Shown: positions 1 through 7,883, numbered from the stretch's first letter. The stretch is DNA of 8,639 nt from Rhodospirillaceae bacterium (GCA_003524565.1 DQGU01000265.1:453-9091), one strand, 5' to 3'. The notes: a model not told the origin generated them from the sequence alone. Made by a program: numbers and translations.

Positions 1-13
1 GCTCTTCCGATCT
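1..13. other. Sequencing adapter remnant (not biological)
   Basis: The first 13 bases, GCTCTTCCGATCT, are the 3' end of the standard Illumina TruSeq-type adapter. The same 13 bases appear reverse-complemented at the other end of the window. Ligation of such adapters uses a T overhang, so the true insert begins at base 14. Anything read upstream of that base is artefact. Confidence 0.97.
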
Positions 14-19
14 AGCTTG

Positions 20-565
20 ATGTCCGGCGGCACCGCCGCCGCGGGTACGGCTGCGGCCGGAGCCGCGGCTACAGGTGCAGCCGCAGCTGGCGGCAGTTCA
101 ATTTTGGGTATGCTTTCGACAGGCTTTTCGATTGCCTCGATGGCTAGCGACCTTTTCGGCGGCATCATGGGCGGTATGCAGGAATCCGCGGCGCTCGATG
201 TGCAGGCCCGCGAGAGCCTGCTGGCTGCCAAAAACGACGAGCTGCGCGGAAAGCAGGAAGCAAACGACATCATGGAAAACATGATCCAGACGATTGCACA
301 GCAGCGTCTGGCCTTCTCCGGCGCGGGTATCGATAGCGGTTTCGGATCAGCCGCGGCGCTGGCCGATAACACCCGCCGCCTTGCGGAGCGCCAGCTGGAT
401 ACCAGCCGCCTGAATACCACCATCGGCGTGCTTCAGCGCCGCCGTGCGGCAGCATCCAGCCTGTCGCAGCGCAGCGGCGCGATGTTCCAGTCCATCGCTG
501 GCGGTGCCGGCAGCGCAGGAAAAACCCTGACAAACCTTATTGCAGCGAGACAGAACCGTGGCTAA
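20..565 (+). CDS. Small internal virion protein, T7 gp14-like (possibly 5'-truncated)
   Basis: This is probably the small internal virion (ejection) protein that sits in the capsid core and enters the host envelope with the DNA. From the ATG at 20 it is 181 residues, close to the roughly 196 of T7 gp14. Residues 4-23 form a Gly-Ala pentad repeat. Residues 27-53 are hydrophobic and Gly/Ser/Met-rich, possibly a membrane segment. Residues 55-150 are helical. They include QQRLAFSGAGIDSGFGS (94-110) followed by an Arg-rich helix with LNTTIGVLQRRRAAASSL, a pattern I know from gp14-like proteins (a small-residue, GxDxxxGS-type turn between long helices). The frame stays open to the adapter at base 13, with a TTG at 17, so a few N-terminal codons may be missing and no ribosome site can be seen. 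Its stop overlaps the next gene by 8 nt. The family call rests on pattern and position, not on a search. Confidence 0.72.
   Translation: MSGGTAAAGTAAAGAAATGAAAAGGSSILGMLSTGFSIASMASDLFGGIMGGMQESAALDVQARESLLAAKNDELRGKQEANDIMENMIQTIAQQRLAFSGAGIDSGFGSAAALADNTRRLAERQLDTSRLNTTIGVLQRRRAAASSLSQRSGAMFQSIAGGAGSAGKTLTNLIAARQNRG
29..88 (+). repeat. Gly-Ala pentad repeat in gene 1
   Basis: Four tandem five-residue units, GTAAA, GTAAA, GAAAT and GAAAA, put a glycine at every fifth position. They are followed by GG. The codons vary between units (GCC, GCG, GCT, GCA), so the repeat is kept at protein level rather than being a recent DNA duplication. Confidence 0.85.
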
Positions 566-2327
566 TCGCACAGGACAAGGTACAAATCTGCCAACTCTGA
601 ACCGCAGCAGCTTGCCTGTTGCGGGCGTTTCGCCCGTGCCGGTCGCTGCGGATAGCGGTGTCGCGCGGGGGCTTTTCAGCATCGGCGGTCTGCTGCGCGA
701 AATGTCCGGCCGTATCGAACAGCGTCTTGATGTGCAGGCAGAGGTCGAAGGCCGCAAGGAAGGCACGCAGGCCGGCATGGCTGACAAGCTGCCGCAGCTG
801 AAGGATGACACAACAATCCGCGGCCGCGCATATAACAACGCCGCAAGAGATGCCGCGATTACCCGCATCGATATGAAATCGCGTTTGTATCTGTCGGAGC
901 TGGAAAGCAAGAACACTGCCAATCCCGGGGGCTTTAAACAAAAGGCCGATGGGTATTTGAGCGGTGTTCTGACCGAGCTTGCGCAATTCGACCCTGCACT
1001 GGCGCAGCGGTATGAGGCGGATTTCCGTTTGCGGTCTGATGGCGTCGCCCGCCGGCTTGAGGCGCAGGCGCAGGCTGTGGCCCGCGATCGCATGCTGGAA
1101 GATGCCCTGCGGCTGCAGCAGGCGGCCGTTGGTGATATTGCGCAGGACGCATCCGGCCTTTTCGACGGAAACCCCGAGGATGTCAAAAACGGCATCGCCC
1201 GCATGATGACCGGCGCGGTGCGCATGGTGGACGTGGCAAACCAGATCGGCCCGGATGGCATGCCGCTGTTTTCAGCGCGCGAGCGTCTGGCATTTGAACA
1301 AAAGGCGGAGGCGACGGTGGCCGAACAAGTCGCCATTTCGTGGATGTCTAAACAGGAAAACGTGCTGGATGCCTGGGGCGCATGGAAAAAAGGCGAAGCG
1401 AGTATCGCGGTTGCCGACGGCCAAGGCGGAAAACTGGACATGCCGCTGCGCGAGCTTTTAGGCGAACGCGGGTACCAGCTGGCGGAGGGTGCGTTTGTCG
1501 AGCGGCTGCGCGGCCAGCTGGCGCTCGATGCGCAGGTGGACAGCGCCCGCGAGCGTATTTTTAAAAAGAATTCGGATGAAACCTTTGGCGACCTTTCCGT
1601 GCTGGCCCAGAGCGGCGGCCTGACCCTGCAGGCGGTAGAGGATGCCCGGGCGCAGCTGGAACCCGACAGATACCTGACCCTGCGCAAGATCGCCGTCGGC
1701 GGCTTTCCGGAGGTGAGCGATGGCGCGACCTATACGCGCCTTGCCACGGCTGATCTGGACGGGCAAGACATCCGCGCCGACCTGCGCGAAGCTGCCACAC
1801 GCCTGACCCGCGCGGATTACATGGAGCTATATCAGCGCAACTATACCCGCCTGCAACGTGGCCAGCCCGACCCCGTCAGCGAAGGCCGTGATTTTGTCGG
1901 GAATAGTCTGGGCAGGCTTTCGACCGAAATCGGCTTTGCGCAATCGATGTCGATACCAAAGGCAGAGGCGGAATATGCGCAGCGCATCCAGTCTTTCGTG
2001 CAGGCCGAGGGCCGCACCCCGCTGCTTTCCGAAACGCTGGAAATCGGCCGTGACGTGGTGCGTCGTTATTCAGTGATGGATACAGAAACGACGCTTGGCA
2101 ACCTGCCGCTGCCGATGGCGCTGTCGCCGGCACAAAAGTTTAGCCGCGATCTTTCGGCCAAAGACATTGAAACAGCTGCCCAGCGTACGACAGAAATCTT
2201 TTCAAAAAAGCATGGCGGCGACCCTGCCAAGCTGGAAAACGATGAAATCTATATCCGTGAAATGCAGCTGCTCCGCGACTATCACCAGCTGCTGATGACA
2301 AAGGAACCTTCCAATGCAAAACGATAA
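558..2327 (+). CDS. Internal virion protein, T7 gp15-like
   Basis: This is a predicted mid-size internal virion protein of 589 residues (T7 gp15 is 747), thought to help form the periplasmic DNA channel during ejection. I place the start at GTG 558, overlapping the stop of gene 1 by 8 nt. Only a weak GAGA (547-550) precedes it, and translational coupling is likely. A TTG at 540 is the alternative. After a Pro/Val-rich leader the protein is almost wholly alpha-helical and charged. EVEGRKEGTQAG (about residues 62-73) and AYNNAARDAAITRIDMKSRL (about 91-110) resemble the N-terminal pattern of gp15-like proteins, followed by helix-rich repeats with DP- and Gln/Arg-rich turns. I see no enzyme motif, signal peptide or obvious membrane segment. 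The 3' end overlaps gene 3 by 14 nt. The assignment depends on its place between gp14-like and gp16-like genes as well as on these motifs; no search was possible. Confidence 0.72.
   Translation: MANRTGQGTNLPTLNRSSLPVAGVSPVPVAADSGVARGLFSIGGLLREMSGRIEQRLDVQAEVEGRKEGTQAGMADKLPQLKDDTTIRGRAYNNAARDAAITRIDMKSRLYLSELESKNTANPGGFKQKADGYLSGVLTELAQFDPALAQRYEADFRLRSDGVARRLEAQAQAVARDRMLEDALRLQQAAVGDIAQDASGLFDGNPEDVKNGIARMMTGAVRMVDVANQIGPDGMPLFSARERLAFEQKAEATVAEQVAISWMSKQENVLDAWGAWKKGEASIAVADGQGGKLDMPLRELLGERGYQLAEGAFVERLRGQLALDAQVDSARERIFKKNSDETFGDLSVLAQSGGLTLQAVEDARAQLEPDRYLTLRKIAVGGFPEVSDGATYTRLATADLDGQDIRADLREAATRLTRADYMELYQRNYTRLQRGQPDPVSEGRDFVGNSLGRLSTEIGFAQSMSIPKAEAEYAQRIQSFVQAEGRTPLLSETLEIGRDVVRRYSVMDTETTLGNLPLPMALSPAQKFSRDLSAKDIETAAQRTTEIFSKKHGGDPAKLENDEIYIREMQLLRDYHQLLMTKEPSNAKR
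2301..2306 (+). promoter_or_regulatory. Ribosome binding site of gene 3
   Basis: AAGGAA lies 7 nt before the ATG at 2314, inside the last codons of gene 2. It supports that start and a coupled 14-nt overlap. Confidence 0.6.
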
Positions 2328-5300
2328 CCCTGTCAACATACGCAGCGAATTCGATCAGGATTTTGCAAACGCCTTCGATGCGGCATCCCGCGCGGAGGCG
2401 CTTGATTGGGCGCGCCAGTTTGGCGGCGGTGCTGCAGCACCCGCGCCGGCACCTGCGCCTAATGCGCCTGCCGGAGCTGAAGGCACGCTGCCGCCCCCGC
2501 GTGAGGAGCTGGGCATCGGCCGCGATATCAGTATTGGCCTGATATCCTCGCCGCGCAGCGCGGCGCGCGGTGCGGTCAAGGGTGTTAACAATATGCTGGG
2601 GTTTCTGCAGGAGCTGGAGAAAATCACCCCCCAGCTGACGCTGCTGAACGAGGAAGGCGAATATAGCTATCCGCGCATCACGTCCTTGCGCGAAAACCGC
2701 GAGCGGTTGAACACACGCGCCGCCGCAGCCGGCGACAAGACGATCGACCTTGATGCGCCCGTGCTGCCGGTGCCCGATGCGCCAGCCGTGCCGACGGTGA
2801 CGGGCAATATCGTGGAAACAATCAGCCAGTTCCTTGTCGGCTTCAAGGGGGCGGATAAAGTGATTAAGGGCGGCAGCGCGGCCGCGAATATCGCCAAGGG
2901 GGCTGTTGGCGACCTGCTGGCATTCGATAAGCACGAAGAGCGACTGTCGAACGTCATCCAGTCAGTACCGGAGCTGCAGAACCCCGTGACCGAATATCTG
3001 GCCGCCAATCCTGAAGATGGCGCGGCCGAGGCGAAATTCAAGCAAGCGGTCGAGGGGCTGGCGCTGGGCGGCATCGGTGAAGGCCTGTTCCGTGGCGTTG
3101 CCGCCCTGAAAAAGGGCAAAGCGGCGGCTGATGACATGAAAGCCGCGGGCAAAAAGCCGGAAGATATTTTCCAGACCCCGCGCGAGGAAGCGGCCGGTAT
3201 CGGCGTCGAGGGGAAAAATTTTGATTTCCTGGGCGATGCATCCGACGAGGCGCTGCTGCGCCGCCGGCAGCAAAAGCTGATCGAGGCGGAAGACGAGGTC
3301 AAGGCAGCATTTGGAAAGCCCAAGGCGCTGCAGGACGGCCCCGCTGCGCATATCGATGATTACGAAATCAACTTCGCCCGCATCGAGGGGCCGGATGATA
3401 TCAAGCGCCTGATGGATGATATGGTGAACCGTCCGGAGCTGAAGCCCAGCATTGAAGCCGCCCGCCGCGGCAAGCGCGGTGCGGAGCAAACCCTGAAAGC
3501 TGCGCAGGATATTGACGGCTTCGACAGCCTGATGGCGCGCCGTACGGGCGATGCGTTTAACGCCGAACAAATCGTCGCCGCCCGCAAGGTCTATTACGAC
3601 ACGACCGACAAGCTGATGGAAGCCGCAAAGCGTGCCGCATCGCCGGATGCTTCGGATATCGATGTGTTTAATTTCCGCCGCCTGGTCACGATGCACCATG
3701 CTGTGCAAAAGGAATTCATGGGCGTGCGTGCCGAAGCCGGCCGCGCGCTGGCGGCATGGCGCATGCCGCTGGGGGGCACGGCTGCCGACAATGCGCGGAT
3801 GCTGCAGGAAATGCTGGCCGATGCCGGCGGCGCCGATGTGGGCAAGGCGCTGGCTGCAAAGATCGCTGCAGTCGGCGACAGCCTGAATACGGCGCAGCTG
3901 AACGCCATCACGCAAAAAGGTGCGATGGCGCGCAGCGTGGATGCCGTGTCGGAGCTTTGGACGATGGGGATTTTGACCAACCCGACAACGCACGTCGTCA
4001 ACCTGTTTGACAGCTATGGCACGGGCCTGATGCTGGGCATGGAGCGCATGGCGATGACCGGCGCAAAGGACAGCCCCGTGACGATGCGCGAGGGCACGGC
4101 GTTTTTCATGGGCTGGCTGCAGGCGCACAAGGGGGCGCTTAAAAACGCAGCCCATGCCTTGCGCACCGGCGAGGTCGGTATGGGCATGGGCAAGGTTGAC
4201 CTGCCGCGCACCCGCGCCAGTTCGCGCGAGATCCTCGACCCGCAGGGTAAGGCGGGTTTTCTGTCCAAAGCGGTCGATGGTTATGGGCTTGTGCTGCAGA
4301 AATATGTCGGAGGTCTTTTGGCTGCCGGCGACGAATTTAACAAGACGCTGATGTATAACGCGCAGCTGCAGGCGCTGGCTACGCGCCAGGGTATTGCCCA
4401 GGGGCTGGAAGGCCAGGCGCTGAAAGAGCATATCGCCCGCGCCCTGACCGACCCGTCCGCTGCGCCGCTGCGTGCTGAAGCGGTGGATTTCGCCAATTAC
4501 GCGACCTATACGAAGCAGCTGGAAAAAGGCGGCCGCGATGTGCAGGGCATCATCAACCAATATCCGCTGCTGCGTTTTGTCGTGCCCTTTGTGCGGACGC
4601 CTGCGAATATTTTCAAGTTTACCTTTTCGCGCACGCCGCTGGGCCTGTTGTCGCAGAACATCCGCGATGATATAGCGGCGGGCGGTATCCGCGCGGCCAA
4701 CGCAAAAACGCGCATGGCGATGGGCACCGGCATCATGGCGGTTGCCGCGGATATGTCGATGAACGGTATTATCACCGGCGACGGCCCGGCTGATCCGAAG
4801 ATCAAGGCGGCGCTGCGCCGTACCGGCTGGCAGCCGAATTCGATCAAAATCGGCGATACGTATTACAGTTACCAGCGCATGGGATATCTGGGCACGATGC
4901 TGGGCATGTCCGCCGGCATCGCCGAGATTTTGACGAATTACGAAGCCTATGACATCGATATGCAATCCGAGGCCGACCAGCTGGTGCTGGCGGCCGCGAT
5001 ATCGGCCAGCAATCAGGTCATGGGCAAAACATTCATGACCGGTTTTGCCGATCTGGTCGAGGTGCTGTCTGACCCCGGGCGCTATGGCGAGAATTATATC
5101 AACCGCATGGCAGGCTCTTTCGTGCCGGCCGGCGTGGCTGCGGTCGAGCGCGCCATCAACCCCGAAACGTCCGAAGTCTTTAACATGATAGACGCGCTGC
5201 GCGCGCGCATTCCCGGACTGTCAGACAGCGCGCCGGTGCGCCGCAATATCTGGGGCGAACCGATACAGGCGTTTTACCCGGAGGCGACGACGATTGCCGG

Positions 5301-5835
5301 CGCGACGGCGGAGCGTCTGGAAACGCTGTTCAATCCCGTTTATCGCAGCCGCGAGAAAGACGCGCCGGTGGATAAATGGCTTTTGCAAAACGGCTTCACG
5401 ATCGATATGCCGCAGAAAACGCAGGTGTTTAGTCTGTCAGATTTAGGCGACAAACAAATACCTGTCGTAGAGCGCGGCAGCGCGCGCATCGATCTGCGCG
5501 ATTTTCCCAAGGCATATGACCGGCTGGTCGAGCTGCGCGGCGATGGCATCCCGCTGACGAAGTACGGCAACCAGACGATGAAAGAGTTCTTTCAAAGTCT
5601 GGCCAGTGAACAAGACCCGTTTGGCCGGCACCTGTCGTTCTTTATGGCCATCGGCAACAGTTATGAAGACCAGCAGAATTTTATCCGCGCTGTTGTGTCG
5701 GACTATACCAAGGCAGCGCGGGCGCAGGTCGCAAAGGAATTCAAAGAAATTCCGCAGGCCATCCTGAAGGAAATGGACAAGCAGCGTCGGCTGAACGACG
5801 TACGACAACCGATCAGAGCCGGAGGTGAACAGTGA
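2314..5835 (+). CDS. Large internal virion / DNA-ejection protein, T7 gp16-like position
   Basis: This 1173-residue protein is the largest in the window and is likely the main ejection protein, carried in the virion and inserted into the host envelope. Residues 37-63 form a flexible Gly/Ala/Pro linker. AFDKHEERLSNVI (203-215) and PVTEYLAANPEDGAAEAKFK (224-243) start the conserved body. Residues 350-485 carry the block INFARIEGPDDIK, then GDAFNAEQIVAARK (412-425) and a long helix, which I recognise from many phage ejection proteins. LTNPTTHVVNLFDS (554-567) is the usual THxxN signature. LLRFVVPFVRTPANIFKFTF (752-771) is the hydrophobic PFVRTP motif. GDGPADPK...GWQPNSIKIGDTYYSYQRM follows (822-856), then SFVPAGVAAVERAINPETSE and RIPGLSDSAPVRRNIWGEPI. 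T7 gp16 (1318 aa) begins with a lytic transglycosylase domain; I see no such domain here. The start has AAGGAA. The stop overlaps gene 4 as GTGA. Confidence 0.82.
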   Translation: MQNDNPVNIRSEFDQDFANAFDAASRAEALDWARQFGGGAAAPAPAPAPNAPAGAEGTLPPPREELGIGRDISIGLISSPRSAARGAVKGVNNMLGFLQELEKITPQLTLLNEEGEYSYPRITSLRENRERLNTRAAAAGDKTIDLDAPVLPVPDAPAVPTVTGNIVETISQFLVGFKGADKVIKGGSAAANIAKGAVGDLLAFDKHEERLSNVIQSVPELQNPVTEYLAANPEDGAAEAKFKQAVEGLALGGIGEGLFRGVAALKKGKAAADDMKAAGKKPEDIFQTPREEAAGIGVEGKNFDFLGDASDEALLRRRQQKLIEAEDEVKAAFGKPKALQDGPAAHIDDYEINFARIEGPDDIKRLMDDMVNRPELKPSIEAARRGKRGAEQTLKAAQDIDGFDSLMARRTGDAFNAEQIVAARKVYYDTTDKLMEAAKRAASPDASDIDVFNFRRLVTMHHAVQKEFMGVRAEAGRALAAWRMPLGGTAADNARMLQEMLADAGGADVGKALAAKIAAVGDSLNTAQLNAITQKGAMARSVDAVSELWTMGILTNPTTHVVNLFDSYGTGLMLGMERMAMTGAKDSPVTMREGTAFFMGWLQAHKGALKNAAHALRTGEVGMGMGKVDLPRTRASSREILDPQGKAGFLSKAVDGYGLVLQKYVGGLLAAGDEFNKTLMYNAQLQALATRQGIAQGLEGQALKEHIARALTDPSAAPLRAEAVDFANYATYTKQLEKGGRDVQGIINQYPLLRFVVPFVRTPANIFKFTFSRTPLGLLSQNIRDDIAAGGIRAANAKTRMAMGTGIMAVAADMSMNGIITGDGPADPKIKAALRRTGWQPNSIKIGDTYYSYQRMGYLGTMLGMSAGIAEILTNYEAYDIDMQSEADQLVLAAAISASNQVMGKTFMTGFADLVEVLSDPGRYGENYINRMAGSFVPAGVAAVERAINPETSEVFNMIDALRARIPGLSDSAPVRRNIWGEPIQAFYPEATTIAGATAERLETLFNPVYRSREKDAPVDKWLLQNGFTIDMPQKTQVFSLSDLGDKQIPVVERGSARIDLRDFPKAYDRLVELRGDGIPLTKYGNQTMKEFFQSLASEQDPFGRHLSFFMAIGNSYEDQQNFIRAVVSDYTKAARAQVAKEFKEIPQAILKEMDKQRRLNDVRQPIRAGGEQ
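2524..2546 (+). repeat. 8-bp perfect inverted repeat in gene 3
   Basis: GATATCAG (2524-2531) and its exact reverse complement CTGATATC (2539-2546) are separated by 7 nt. The repeat lies near the 5' end of gene 3 and encodes an Ile/Ser/Gly stretch. There is no T run after it. It may be chance or a weak mRNA hairpin. Confidence 0.5.
5821..5826 (+). promoter_or_regulatory. Strong ribosome binding site of the tail fibre gene
   Basis: GGAGGT stands 5 nt before the GTG at 5832 and fixes this non-ATG start. The start codon overlaps the TGA of gene 3 as GTGA, a classic termination-reinitiation arrangement. Confidence 0.85.
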
Positions 5836-6935
5836 CAACCGAACCCGTATTGCCAGAGAACGACCGCCGCATCCGGCACGAAGTCACGGCAGACGAAGGG
5901 CAAAGCACCTTCACTTTCGATTTTCCGGTCGAGGGTGAGGACGATCTGGTTGCTTATGTCGATGATGATGAAGCGGCTATTGCGTCGGTTGATCTGCAAG
6001 CCAGCGAGGTTGTGCTGGATGTGCCGGCAGAGAAATTTGCGATCGTCGTTGTCGAAGGGCGCACCAGCTTGTCGCGCCGGCAGATTTATCCGGTGCGCGG
6101 GGGGCTTCCTTCGGCGCGGCTGAATACCGAAATTAACCAGCTGTTTTTTGCCCTGCAAGAACAGCGGCGCGACAGCGGCCGGCAGATTGAAATCTCAAAA
6201 TCTGTCGGCGGGGATTTTGACCGCATCCTGCCGACGGTGGTCGCCGGCCGCGCGCTGATGATCAACGACACCGGAAACGGTTTTGCTATGGGCCCGACCG
6301 CATCCGAGATTGCCTCGGCCGCCCCGAATGCCGCGGCAGCTATCGCTGCAAAGGAAGCAGCCGAAAACGCGCGCGACCAGGCAGTCGCTGCTGCTGCCGC
6401 GCTGCCGGAGAATAACTGGACAGCCACCACAGACCCGACGGTGAACGACGATGAAACAGAGGGATGGGTACGCGGCTCTAAGTGGCTGAACACCCTGACC
6501 AGCGAGGTTTACCTTTGCGCCTCTGCAGCGACAGGGGCAGCTGTGTGGTTGCTGGCGACCCTTGATGCCGGCGACCTCGGCAGCATGGCGATGGAAGATG
6601 CCGCCGATTACCAGCCGATCGACCCGCGCGTGCAGACCGTCGCCTCTGCGGCCACAGTCACGCCGACGAACGAGAACGATCTGGTGACGATCACGGCGCA
6701 GGCCGAGGCGTTGACCCTTGCCAACCCGACCGGCACGATGGTGCAGGGGCAGGCATTGATCGTCCGGGTCAAAGACAACGGCACGGCGCGAGCGATTGGC
6801 TACGGCACGAATTACCGCGCGCTGGGCGTGACGCTGCCAACGACGACGGTGCTGGGCAAGACGCTTTATCTGGCGATGATCTGGAACGCGACGGATACAA
6901 AGTTTGACGTGACCGGCGTGGCGCAGGAGGCGTAA
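5832..6935 (+). CDS. Tail fibre protein with T7 gp17-type N-terminal domain
   Basis: This is a 367-residue tail fibre (adhesin) that would attach to the short tail by its N-terminus and contact the host surface with the rest. Residues about 14-115 match the T7 tail-fibre N-terminal pattern: STFTFDFPVEGEDDLVAYVD (25-44), SLSRRQIYPVRGG (79-91), then LNTEINQLFFALQEQRRD (97-114). Residues 156-192 are an Ala-rich heptad-like helix, typical of a trimeric stalk. WTATTDPTVNDDETEGWVRG (196-215), SKWLNTLTSEVYLC and GAAVW form a small beta module common in phage fibres. DLGSMAMEDAADY (248-260) is another fibre-type motif. Residues 270-367, including VKDNGTARAIGYGTNYRALG and TLYLAMIWNATDTKFDV, form a compact C-terminal beta domain seen at the ends of many phage tail proteins. 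The fibre is shorter than T7 gp17 (553 aa), so host binding may also involve the next gene. GTG start with GGAGGT. Confidence 0.85.
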   Translation: MTTEPVLPENDRRIRHEVTADEGQSTFTFDFPVEGEDDLVAYVDDDEAAIASVDLQASEVVLDVPAEKFAIVVVEGRTSLSRRQIYPVRGGLPSARLNTEINQLFFALQEQRRDSGRQIEISKSVGGDFDRILPTVVAGRALMINDTGNGFAMGPTASEIASAAPNAAAAIAAKEAAENARDQAVAAAAALPENNWTATTDPTVNDDETEGWVRGSKWLNTLTSEVYLCASAATGAAVWLLATLDAGDLGSMAMEDAADYQPIDPRVQTVASAATVTPTNENDLVTITAQAEALTLANPTGTMVQGQALIVRVKDNGTARAIGYGTNYRALGVTLPTTTVLGKTLYLAMIWNATDTKFDVTGVAQEA

Positions 6936-7636
6936 TGGGGTATTACAACAAATTCGCGCCGCTGCTGATCACAGAAGAAAAGCCCGCGGTTTTGCAATTC
7001 CTGGGTGCGCATGGCGATCAGGGCGGCGGATCGCCATGGACTTTCGCGGGCAAGACGCTTGGCGCTGCTGCTGCCGATCGTCGCATCATGGTGACAGTGT
7101 TTGCACCATCGACATCGACAAACGCCGGCGACGTTATCACTGGCGTTACGGTCGCGGGTGTGACGGCCGCGCGTATGGGCATCGGTATCAGCAGTACCGG
7201 ATTTCACAACATTGCTGTTTACATGGCGCACGTTCCGACCGGTACCAGCGGCGATATTGTGGTCACGACATCCGGCGGGCGCGCATCGATGTCGGTTGCT
7301 TGGTATCGCGTTACGGGCCTCAAAACCTTCACGCCATACGACACCAAAGTCGATAACACCACAAGCGCGGTTACCCTGTCTGTCAGCATCAATGCGCTGA
7401 AGGGTGGCTTCGTTCTTGTCGGCGCCATGAAGCAAGGGCAAACCGGTGGTGTCACATGGACGTTGACGGGGGCCAGTGAAGACCAGGACAGCCCGTTCCC
7501 GATCGATCCATCGACGGGTGCGGCTATGGTCGCCGGTAGCGTATCAATTACCACCAGCGGCGCACGCGCGATCACGGCTTCACCTGATGGCAGCATAAAC
7601 GCCACCGAAACCCTTCTCGCCATAAGCATGAGGTAA
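6935..7636 (+). CDS. Putative tail-associated beta-rich protein, function unknown
   Basis: The 233-residue product is not one I can assign to a named family. Its ATG shares a base with the fibre stop (TAATG), and AGGAGG (6925-6930) lies 4 nt upstream, so it is made together with the fibre. The sequence is rich in Thr, Ser, Gly and Val in alternating strand-like patterns: WTFAGKTLGAAAADRRIMVTV (35-55), ITGVTVAGVTA (68-78), NIAVYMAHVPTGTSGDIVVT (92-111), SVAWYRVTGL (120-129), and a closing ATETLLAISMR. Charged residues, Cys and long helices are scarce. This looks like a beta-sandwich of the type seen in phage particle or receptor-binding accessories, and I have seen similar uncharacterised proteins beside phage fibres. 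It may be a second fibre subunit, a fibre tip or a particle decoration. It has no signal peptide, membrane segment or catalytic motif. A perfect 10-bp hairpin lies within its 5' region. Confidence 0.6.
   Translation: MGYYNKFAPLLITEEKPAVLQFLGAHGDQGGGSPWTFAGKTLGAAAADRRIMVTVFAPSTSTNAGDVITGVTVAGVTAARMGIGISSTGFHNIAVYMAHVPTGTSGDIVVTTSGGRASMSVAWYRVTGLKTFTPYDTKVDNTTSAVTLSVSINALKGGFVLVGAMKQGQTGGVTWTLTGASEDQDSPFPIDPSTGAAMVAGSVSITTSGARAITASPDGSINATETLLAISMR
7010..7038 (+). repeat. 10-bp perfect inverted repeat (hairpin) in gene 5
   Basis: CATGGCGATC (7010-7019) is followed after 9 nt by its exact reverse complement GATCGCCATG (7029-7038). The RNA would form a strong 10-bp stem with a G-rich 9-nt loop about 75 nt into gene 5. 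No T run follows, so it is not a standard intrinsic terminator. An RNase cleavage site or translation-tuning hairpin between fibre and accessory genes is possible, as is chance. Confidence 0.75.
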
Positions 7637-7637
7637 A

Positions 7638-7883
7638 ATGGAAGCCATTGAAAAAATCGCGGTCGACGGCACGCTCCGGCTTTTCGAGCTGGGCGCGGTT
7701 GTAACCGTTCTTTTGCTGGTCATCATCCTTTTGGTGGCAGCGATTATTACTCTGTGGAAACGGCTGATGAAACAGGATGACGAACAGAACGCCATGCAGC
7801 GCGACACGCTGGTGGTGCTGAAGGGCGTCGATGCCAGCCTGTCCACAATCACCCGTGAAATCGAAAGGAGACGCGATGCTTAA
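7638..7883 (+). CDS. Holin candidate, single membrane segment
   Basis: This 81-residue protein has one strong hydrophobic segment, ELGAVVTVLLLVIILLVAAI (17-36) running on to about residue 40, followed by KRLMK and then a charged, helical tail rich in Glu, Asp, Arg and Gln to the C-terminus. By the positive-inside rule the short acidic N-terminus would face out and the tail would be cytoplasmic. Its position directly after the fibre genes matches T7, where the 67-residue one-segment holin (gp17.5) follows the fibre, and an endolysin lies two genes downstream. A role in permeabilising the inner membrane at lysis is therefore the best guess, inferred from size, topology and context only. GAGGT (7630-7634) precedes the ATG at a short spacing, and there is a 1-nt gap from gene 5. 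Holins share little sequence, so another small membrane protein, for example a regulator of the lysin, cannot be excluded. Confidence 0.62.
   Translation: MEAIEKIAVDGTLRLFELGAVVTVLLLVIILLVAAIITLWKRLMKQDDEQNAMQRDTLVVLKGVDASLSTITREIERRRDA
7864..7870 (+). promoter_or_regulatory. Ribosome binding site deciding the start of gene 7
   Basis: AAAGGAG sits 5 nt before the ATG at 7876. It favours that start over an in-frame ATG at 7831, which lies deeper inside gene 6 without such a site. Confidence 0.75.

Noticed and set aside
347..1687. 446-codon open frame on the minus strand
   Set aside because: It is antisense to genes 1 and 2, rich in Ser/Arg/Ala without domains, and spans a gene boundary of well-supported plus-strand genes.
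2962..4965. 667-codon open frame on the minus strand
   Set aside because: It lies wholly antisense to the conserved gp16-like gene. Its translation is His/Arg/Gln-rich with no recognisable motif, typical of a shadow frame in GC-rich DNA.
7010..7038. Intrinsic terminator
   Set aside because: The hairpin is followed by mixed sequence without a T run and lies inside an intact coding frame.
7831..7875. Upstream in-frame ATG giving gene 7 fifteen more residues
   Set aside because: No ribosome site precedes it, whereas AAAGGAG precedes ATG 7876.
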